Position numbers and translations under genes: made by a program. DNA of 10,416 bases. It comes from Chloroflexota bacterium (lineage in GTDB: Bacteria > Chloroflexota > UBA6077 > FW602-bin22 > JACPQP01). Position 1 is the first letter of the stretch. Every line of letters starts with the position of its first letter. This document shows, in pieces, positions 1 through 3,864 of the stretch. The stretch is taken from NCBI GenBank assembly GCA_016190465.1, contig JACPQP010000109.1, forward strand, positions 1 to 10,416, given 5' to 3'. Under the pieces are notes generated by a model. That model was not told where the DNA came from. It saw only the letters and a list, made by a program, of their open reading frames with translations, and did not search any database.

Positions 1-75
1 CCCCTTCCCGCGACGGGAAGGGGGCCAGGGGGTTAGGTCCTCCCCGAGAAGGGGGCTACGGGGTTAGGTCCTCTT
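1..75. repeat. G/C-rich hairpin plus 31-bp-period tandem repeat
   Basis: Bases 1-10 and 14-23 are perfect inverted complements (CCCCTTCCCG / CGGGAAGGGG) around a 3-base loop. The following G-rich segment ending in GGTTAGGTCC is repeated, with TTAGGTCC at 33-40 and again at 64-71, a period of 31 bases. The second copy also has a small CCCC/GGGG hairpin around GAGAA. The composition matches the dispersed intergenic hairpin repeats common in Chloroflexota genomes. The repeat at the right end of the window is a relative in the opposite orientation. No coding capacity is evident. Whether it also ends transcription from the left cannot be judged, because the element starts at the window edge. Confidence 0.75.
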
Positions 76-115
76 TCGGAAACTTGCTCACGTCGCGAGC
101 TGTTCCGACTGGCGC

Positions 116-121
116 TATACT
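116..121 (+). promoter_or_regulatory. -10 element for the nucleotidyltransferase gene
   Basis: TATACT differs from the sigma-70 -10 consensus TATAAT at one position. It predicts a transcript start near 127-129 and a leader of about 18 bases to the ATG at 146. No good -35 hexamer lies 16-18 bases upstream, and there is no TG extension, so the call rests on the -10 and its position only. Confidence 0.45.
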
Positions 122-130
122 TGAGGCGTG

Positions 131-137
131 AGGGGAG
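131..137 (+). promoter_or_regulatory. Ribosome binding site deciding the start at 146
   Basis: AGGGGAG lies 8 bases before ATG 146. It favours that start over the in-frame GTG at 128, which lies almost at the predicted transcript start and has no ribosome binding site of its own. Confidence 0.65.
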
Positions 138-145
138 CGCAACGG

Positions 146-706
146 ATGAGCCAGGAATTGCGTCCAGGCGAGGGCACGCCGAGTCGGGAGCCGATGCAGC
201 GCCATGAGATCGAGCGCCACCTGCGACAGGTGGGCCAATACCTGCACGGGCAGGGCCTCACCGGCGAGATCCTGCTCCTGGGTGGCGCCTACATGACACT
301 GGTCCTGCGGCGTCGCGAGGCTACCAAAGACGTGGACGCCTACTTCGTCGCCCAGGCGCAGGCCATTCGGGAGGCCGCGGCCCGCGTAGCCCAAGAGGAG
401 GGACTTCCGGCCGATTGGCTCAACGACGCGGTCAAAGGCTTCGTGCATATCTCTCCTGACGTGACGACGTGGCTGGAGTGTCCCGGGCTCCGGGTCTATA
501 TCCCCGACCCCGCCTACATCTTCGCGATGAAGGCCTACGCGGGCCGCCCGCAGGATCTCGATGACCTGCGGGCCCTGCGCGACCTTCTCGGTCTCACCTC
601 CAGCGAAGAGGCCCTGGACATCGTGGCCCGCTACATACCGGCGCGCCTGGTGCCACCGAGAGTGCAATACCTGATCGAGGATCTGTTCGATGACACCGAC
701 CCGTGA
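146..706 (+). CDS. DUF6036-type nucleotidyltransferase
   Basis: A 186-residue cytoplasmic protein of the nucleotidyltransferase superfamily. The minimal active-site signature is visible: a glycine pair (G46-G47) at the end of a hydrophobic strand, then R-x-x-T-x-D-V-D with candidate metal-binding aspartates D62 and D64. A later segment (about residues 115-150, ending KAYAGRPQDLDDLRAL) matches the alpha-helical 'dp..l..K..A.R..D..D...L' region typical of these proteins and of MNT/AbiEii-like enzymes. Family members are expected to transfer a nucleotide to a protein or RNA, but the substrate here is unknown. The next gene begins inside this one (ATG at 690, 17-base overlap), so the two are translationally coupled and probably act together. 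ATG 146 was chosen for its ribosome binding site; GTG 128 would add six residues. The family is fairly sure and the role as a toxin or antitoxin is inference. Confidence 0.8.
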   Translation: MSQELRPGEGTPSREPMQRHEIERHLRQVGQYLHGQGLTGEILLLGGAYMTLVLRRREATKDVDAYFVAQAQAIREAAARVAQEEGLPADWLNDAVKGFVHISPDVTTWLECPGLRVYIPDPAYIFAMKAYAGRPQDLDDLRALRDLLGLTSSEEALDIVARYIPARLVPPRVQYLIEDLFDDTDP

Positions 707-1085
707 ATACCGGCCGCAGACCGCGGCCGAGACCACCCAGCTCATCGCCGACGGGACGGACCCGTGGCTGGCGATCGGCCAGTTCCTCGACGATTGGCGG
801 CGGTTGGCGCCGTCCCAGCGGTCCCCGCTGGTCGACGAGCCGATCCCCGCAGTCTCTGGCGAGGCGGTGCGGTGGGCGGCGCTGCTGGCCGCCGCGGTGG
901 ACTGGCTGTGCGTCCAGGATGGGCTCCCGGTGCCGTCGTGGACGAGCCGACGGGAGTATCGACTGGCCAGGCCATGGTTTCTGTATCCAGGCTGGAGACT
1001 GCGCGCCTGGCAACTGGCGGAGACGCCCACCCCCTTCCGGATGCGCAACATCTTCGGCGGGGATCGCATTCTGGAACGGGTGTAG
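690..1085 (+). CDS. Hypothetical protein, partner of the nucleotidyltransferase
   Basis: A 131-residue soluble protein with no domain I can name, no signal peptide and no membrane segment. The N-terminal half is acidic and helical, and a small alanine-rich helix follows (about residues 58-75). The C terminus carries the most distinctive part: a Trp/Pro-rich stretch, then an L-R-A-W segment and a tail of the form T-P-x-P-F-R-x-R-N-I-F, ending near residue 131. I recall similar tails in small proteins encoded beside DUF6036 nucleotidyltransferases in Actinobacteria, but have not verified this. GAGGA at 677-681, 8 bases before ATG 690, supports the start inside the upstream gene. There is no helix-turn-helix of the AbiEi kind and no HEPN R-x4-6-H motif, so it is neither of the usual partners of such enzymes. 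The dehydrogenase gene starts 22 bases downstream with no terminator between, so co-transcription is possible. Confidence 0.7.
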   Translation: MTPTREYRPQTAAETTQLIADGTDPWLAIGQFLDDWRRLAPSQRSPLVDEPIPAVSGEAVRWAALLAAAVDWLCVQDGLPVPSWTSRREYRLARPWFLYPGWRLRAWQLAETPTPFRMRNIFGGDRILERV

Positions 1086-1107
1086 CCGCGCAGTCAAGGA
1101 GGTTGTG

Positions 1108-2211
1108 ATGCTGACCGGTCGTGCCGTCGTCTCCCTCGGACCGGGCGTGCCGCTCGAGGTACGGGAGTACCCGGTCCTTCCCCCCGAGCCCGACCAGGTC
1201 GTCGTGCGGATCGCGATGGCCTCGATCTGCGGGTCGGACCTGCACATGTGGCGCGGCGAGATGCCGAGTCTCGGCGCGGGCGCCGTCGTGCCCGGACACG
1301 AGATGGTTGGCCGCGTCCACGCGCTCGGCGCCAACTGGCAAACGGATTCGCTCGGTCGTCCGCTGCGCGAGGGCGACCGGATCACCTACTCCTTTTTCAA
1401 CCCCTGCGGGAAGTGCTGGGCCTGCCTGAGCGGCACGGCCCGGTGCCCGAACCGCTACAGCCGCCGCGCGCCGGCCGACGAGCCGCCGCACTTCCACGGC
1501 GCGTACGCCGACTACCACGTCGTCAAGCCCGGCCAGTGGGTCTTCAAGGTCCCCGACAGCCTGCCCGACGAGCTGGTCGCGCCGGTGAACTGCGCCCTGG
1601 CGCAGGTCCTCTACGCCCTGCACCGGATCGGCGTCTGGGTCGGCGACACGGTCGTGATCCAGGGCGCCGGCGGGCTGGGCCTGTACGCCTGCGCGATCGC
1701 CCGGGTGATGGGTGCGAGCCAGGTGATCGCGGTCGACCGCATCCCCGACCGGCTGGCGCTGGCGCGCGCGTTCGGCGCCGACGCGACGATCAACCTCGAC
1801 CAGCTCCGGACGCGGGCCGAGCGGGTCCAGTTCGTCAAGGAGCGCACCGAGGGCCGCGGCGCCGACGTGGCCCTCGAGGTCGCCGGCGTACCGGCGGTCG
1901 TGCAGGAGGGGCTGGAGATGCTCCGCTTCGGCGGCCGCTACTGTCTGGTCGGCAACATCGTTCCCGGCGCCGAGGGGGCGATCGTGCCGCACGACATCGT
2001 GCGCACGTCGCGCGAGGTCCTGGGCGTCGTCGGCTACGAGGCGTGGGTGATCCCCCGCGCGCTCGACTTCCTGCTCCGGACCCGGGAGACCTACCCGTTT
2101 CACCGGCTGGTCTCGCACCGGTACTCGCTCGAGGAGGTCAACCGCGCCTTCCAGGAGGCCGAGTGGGCGCAGGGCCAGGGCAGGGTCACGCGCGCGGTGC
2201 TGGTGCCGTAG
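1108..2211 (+). CDS. Zinc-dependent medium-chain alcohol dehydrogenase
   Basis: A 367-residue NAD(P)-dependent dehydrogenase of the medium-chain (MDR) superfamily that oxidises an alcohol or polyol in the cytoplasm; the substrate is not predictable. The N-terminal GroES-like domain (about 25-150) has the catalytic zinc ligand C41 in C-G-S-D-L-H and the G63-H64-E65 motif. The structural zinc loop has cysteines C100, C103, C106 and C113. The Rossmann domain has G-A-G-G-L-G at 186-191 and an acidic residue, D210, at the end of the second strand, which favours NAD over NADP. Spacing and the long insert after GHE resemble the TM0436-like subgroup. A strong AAGGAGG at 1096-1102 sets the ATG at 1108, although the reading frame is open back to about 703. 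No link to the upstream pair's function is evident. The gene ends 8 bases before the 3' end of the convergent tRNA-Arg gene. Confidence 0.9.
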   Translation: MLTGRAVVSLGPGVPLEVREYPVLPPEPDQVVVRIAMASICGSDLHMWRGEMPSLGAGAVVPGHEMVGRVHALGANWQTDSLGRPLREGDRITYSFFNPCGKCWACLSGTARCPNRYSRRAPADEPPHFHGAYADYHVVKPGQWVFKVPDSLPDELVAPVNCALAQVLYALHRIGVWVGDTVVIQGAGGLGLYACAIARVMGASQVIAVDRIPDRLALARAFGADATINLDQLRTRAERVQFVKERTEGRGADVALEVAGVPAVVQEGLEMLRFGGRYCLVGNIVPGAEGAIVPHDIVRTSREVLGVVGYEAWVIPRALDFLLRTRETYPFHRLVSHRYSLEEVNRAFQEAEWAQGQGRVTRAVLVP

Positions 2212-2219
2212 AAGGAGGA

Positions 2220-2294
2220 TACCCCTGGAGGGACTCGAACCCCCGACGACAGGGCTTAGGACGCCCTCGCTCTATCCAACTGAGCTACAGGGGC
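2220..2294 (-). tRNA. tRNA-Arg(CCU)
   Basis: A complete cloverleaf is seen on the minus strand: a 7-bp acceptor stem (GCCCCTG / CAGGGGT, with G1-U72), a D arm GCTC...GAGC, an anticodon stem AGGGC/GCCCT around loop GTCCTAA with anticodon CCU at 2260-2258, and a T arm GGGGG-TTCGAGT-CCCTC. The discriminator is A73 and CCA is not encoded. It reads the rare arginine codon AGG. It is the second gene of a two-tRNA transcript, one base after tRNA-Ile. No T-tract terminator is visible beyond it, where transcription would run antisense into the end of the dehydrogenase gene. Confidence 0.95.
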
Positions 2295-2295
2295 G

Positions 2296-2367
2296 TACTC
2301 CGGGCGGGAGTCGAACCCGCGACATACGGCTTATAAGGCCGTTGCTCTCCCACTGAGCTACCGGAGC
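2296..2367 (-). tRNA. tRNA-Ile(UAU)
   Basis: A complete cloverleaf of 72 bases: acceptor GCTCCGG/CCGGAGT (G1-U72), D arm GCTC-AGTGGGA-GAGC, anticodon stem ACGGC/GCCGT with loop CTTATAA, and T arm GCGGG-TTCGACT-CCCGC, with A73 and no encoded CCA. The loop has U33 and anticodon UAU at 2335-2333, which reads AUA (isoleucine). Most bacteria read AUA with a CAU-anticodon tRNA whose C34 is changed to lysidine by TilS, so a genomically encoded UAU is uncommon. It is the first gene of the transcript, a few bases after the predicted start site. Confidence 0.93.
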
Positions 2368-2377
2368 CGGTAGCCAG

Positions 2378-2405
2378 AGTTTACCACAGCGTGGTGGCCT
2401 GTCAA
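2378..2405 (-). promoter_or_regulatory. Sigma-70 promoter of the tRNA-Ile/tRNA-Arg unit
   Basis: On the minus strand a perfect -35 hexamer TTGACA (2405-2400) is followed by a 16-base spacer and TAAACT (2383-2378), directly preceded by TGG (an extended -10). The transcript would start near 2371, just ahead of the tRNA-Ile 5' end at 2367. The -35 box contains the TGA stop codon of pth (2404-2402), so promoter and gene end share bases. Confidence 0.85.
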
Positions 2406-3058
2406 GGTACGCTTGTCCGACTGCTCGGCAGGCCGGGGCGATTGTAGCGATTCATCGCCGCGGCGAGGCCCTCCTCGACCGCACACGCCGCCGCGTCGGC
2501 CCCGCGCGCCACCAGCTCGTCCGCGGCGAGTTGCTCATCCACGGTGAAGCGCGAGAGCACGTAGTCCACCGTCTCGCCCGCCGGCCGCCCAACCCCCAGC
2601 CGCAACCGGGGAAAGGCGTCCGTGCCCAGCCGCTCGATGATCGAGGCCACGCCCCGATGACCGCCCGCGCTCCCCCGCTCGCGCACCCGGACTCGCCCCA
2701 GCGGCAGGTCGATGTCGTCGTAGACGACCAGGATCTCCTCCGGTCGAGGCCCCAGCCCTCGTGCAAGAAGGCGCACCGCATCGCCAGACAGGTTCATGTA
2801 CGTCTGCGGCTTGGCCAGCACCGGACGCCCGTCGAGCTCGCCCGCGCGCGGCAATGCGACCAGCGACTTCGCCTGCCGCTTGCCGAAGCGCGTCCCCCAC
2901 CGGCGCGCCAGCTCGTCCACCACGGCGAACCCGATGTTATGTCGCGTTCCCGCGTACTCACTTCCGGGGTTCCCCAGGCCGACGACGAGCCGGATACGCG
3001 CTGGGGGCCCCGCCGGCGCTGACGTCGCCTGCTCGATTCCTCTCGTCGGCTCACTCAC
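2402..3058 (-). CDS. pth: Peptidyl-tRNA hydrolase
   Basis: An essential cytoplasmic enzyme that cleaves the ester bond of peptidyl-tRNAs dropped from ribosomes, recycling the tRNA. The 218-residue protein has a variable extension of about 21 residues, then the family core starting V-V-G-L-G-N-P-G. The catalytic set can be read by alignment to the E. coli enzyme: N30 (N10), H40 in T-R-H-N-I-G-F (H20), N89 in Y-M-N-L-S-G (N68) and D114 in Y-D-D-I-D-L-P (D93). The position of E. coli N114 is R135 in G-G-H-R-G. The start is GTG at 3058-3056 with only a weak upstream purine stretch; no other start codon fits before the conserved core. The downstream tRNA promoter overlaps its stop codon. The location beside tRNA genes suits its function but may be chance. 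Confidence 0.95.
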   Translation of the reverse strand: MSEPTRGIEQATSAPAGPPARIRLVVGLGNPGSEYAGTRHNIGFAVVDELARRWGTRFGKRQAKSLVALPRAGELDGRPVLAKPQTYMNLSGDAVRLLARGLGPRPEEILVVYDDIDLPLGRVRVRERGSAGGHRGVASIIERLGTDAFPRLRLGVGRPAGETVDYVLSRFTVDEQLAADELVARGADAAACAVEEGLAAAMNRYNRPGLPSSRTSVP

Positions 3059-3096
3059 GTCACTGTCTCAATAGCAACGGGCGGTTCTCCATCAGC

Positions 3097-3105
3097 ATGA
3101 TACCA
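3097..3105 (-). promoter_or_regulatory. Candidate extended -10 promoter for pth
   Basis: On the minus strand, TGG followed by TATCAT (3105-3097) forms an extended -10 element, predicting a start near 3090 and a leader of about 31 bases to the GTG of pth. No convincing -35 hexamer is present, as is usual for extended -10 promoters. Confidence 0.45.
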
Positions 3106-3125
3106 CTGCGCTCGTTCCAATGGTA
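3101..3125. promoter_or_regulatory. Inverted repeat, candidate operator between pth and HEPN
   Basis: TACCACTG at 3101-3108 and CAATGGTA at 3118-3125 are inverted copies with one mismatch in 8 and a 9-base spacer. The arm centres are 17 bases apart. Each arm overlaps the -10 region of one of the two outward-facing promoters, which is where an autoregulating DNA-binding protein could act. Part of the symmetry may simply come from both promoters using TGGTA. Confidence 0.35.
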
Positions 3126-3129
3126 CAAT
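3121..3129 (+). promoter_or_regulatory. Extended -10 promoter for the HEPN gene
   Basis: TGG directly followed by TACAAT (one mismatch to TATAAT). Six bases separate the -10 from the A of ATG 3136, which places transcription start at or next to the start codon. The mRNA is therefore predicted to be leaderless, in keeping with the absence of a ribosome binding site. The -35 region (about 3101-3106) is poor. Confidence 0.6.
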
Positions 3130-3135
3130 AGCAGC

Positions 3136-3537
3136 ATGGTGGATGTTGCGGACGTGTTCCTTGCAAAAGCTGAAGAGAGCCTCGCTGGGGCCGAGAGCGA
3201 GTTCGCCAATGGCCGGCACAACAACTGTGCCAATCGTTGTTACTATGCCTGCTTCCAGGCGGCCATCTGCGCACTTCTTGGGGCGGGTATCCGGCCACAC
3301 GGCACACACGCTCAATGGGGACACGACTTCGTCCAGGCGGCGTTTGTCGGTCAGTTGATCAACCGAAGGAAGCTGTATCCCGAGAACCTGCGAGATGTCC
3401 TGGTACGAAGCTTCGCTCTGCGTCAGGCAGGAGATTATGGAAGAGTGTTCGTGACCGATACGCAGGTACTGCGGATACTCCGGCGAGCGCGCGAGTTTCT
3501 TGCCGCAGCCCAAGAAAGACGAGGAGATTCGATATGA
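3136..3537 (+). CDS. HEPN domain protein
   Basis: A 133-residue helical protein of the HEPN superfamily, closest to the PF05168 type. Helix 1 (about 3-24) is the A-K-A-E-E-S-L-A-G-A type; then comes the hallmark N33-R-C-Y-Y-A-C-F-Q-A-A, a loop with T57-H58, and a C-terminal segment L-R-Q-A-G-D-Y-G followed by a long arginine-rich helix (about 107-127), all usual for the family. R53-P-H-G-T-H58 fits the R-x4-H spacing of HEPN ribonucleases, but in this subtype the arginine is not reliably conserved, so activity is open. There is no tyrosine two residues after H58, the site adenylylated in type VII HEPN/MNT systems. An ATGA overlap couples it to the next gene. ATG 3136 is chosen from the promoter; ATG 3097 would add 13 residues. 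Base composition is visibly less G/C-rich than in neighbours, with AUA, AGA and AGG codons, suggesting transfer. Confidence 0.85.
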   Translation: MVDVADVFLAKAEESLAGAESEFANGRHNNCANRCYYACFQAAICALLGAGIRPHGTHAQWGHDFVQAAFVGQLINRRKLYPENLRDVLVRSFALRQAGDYGRVFVTDTQVLRILRRAREFLAAAQERRGDSI

Positions 3538-3860
3538 GTACGGGAGATATCACAATAGTCGATCCGCGCATCGAACGTGCGATAGTTGAGTTGCAGGAGA
3601 TGGTTCAGAGGAAGTATCCGACAGCAACATTCGAGGTCAGCCAGGGCGATGACCCTGTTGGAACCTATCTGTGGGCAACCGTCGACGTTGACGATACCGA
3701 TCACGTGATGGATGTTGTCGTAGACCGTCTGCTCCACTTGCAGGTGGAGGAGAGACTTCCACTCCATTTCATCCCCGTTCAGCCCGTCGAGCGGGCACTC
3801 CAGGTGTTGCGCACCAGCCGTCCGTCCCGATCACGGGTTGTGAGTAGCGCGGCATGGTGA
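3534..3860 (+). CDS. Small acidic protein paired with HEPN
   Basis: A 108-residue protein I cannot assign to a named family. After a short lead it has a helix (about 11-28), then alternating strands including a strongly acidic turn (T-V-D-V-D-D-T-D-H), a helix with V-V-V-D-R-L-L-H-L-Q-V-E-E, and a conserved-looking strand L-P-L-H-F-I-P-V-x-P ending in a helix. I recall similar hypothetical proteins in Chloroflexota and cyanobacteria, unverified. GAGGAG at 3521-3526, 7 bases before ATG, gives the start; the ATG shares bases with the HEPN stop (ATGA). As the acidic second gene of a HEPN operon it could be an antitoxin or a subunit of a two-part enzyme. No nucleotidyltransferase motif is present. 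AUA (twice), AGG and AGA codons and the lower GC match the HEPN gene. It ends 4 bases before the convergent sugar transferase gene. Confidence 0.75.
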   Translation: MSTGDITIVDPRIERAIVELQEMVQRKYPTATFEVSQGDDPVGTYLWATVDVDDTDHVMDVVVDRLLHLQVEERLPLHFIPVQPVERALQVLRTSRPSRSRVVSSAAW

Positions 3861-3864
3861 CCGG

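Noticed and set aside
1..75. Possible CRISPR array from the 31-base period
   Set aside because: Only two imperfect G-rich copies are seen, directly adjacent and with no spacer-like unique sequence between them, and there are no cas genes.
128..145. GTG 128 as start of the nucleotidyltransferase
   Set aside because: It would be leaderless and ignores the strong AGGGGAG placed 8 bases before ATG 146; kept only as an alternative.
742..2118. Minus-strand 458-codon open frame opposite the dehydrogenase
   Set aside because: Shadow frame dominated by Arg/Asp/Val/Gly, no ribosome site or motif; the plus-strand frame contains the zinc and Rossmann motifs.
2212..2219. Terminator between the dehydrogenase and tRNA-Arg genes
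   Set aside because: Only 8 bases lie between the convergent genes and no hairpin with a T tract can be formed.
1248..2336. Plus-strand 362-codon open frame running through both tRNA genes
   Set aside because: It is a shadow of the dehydrogenase gene, rich in Arg/Gly/Pro, and its end is translated tRNA sequence. The W-R-D-S-N-P-R-R-Q-G type of tail is a well-known annotation artefact.
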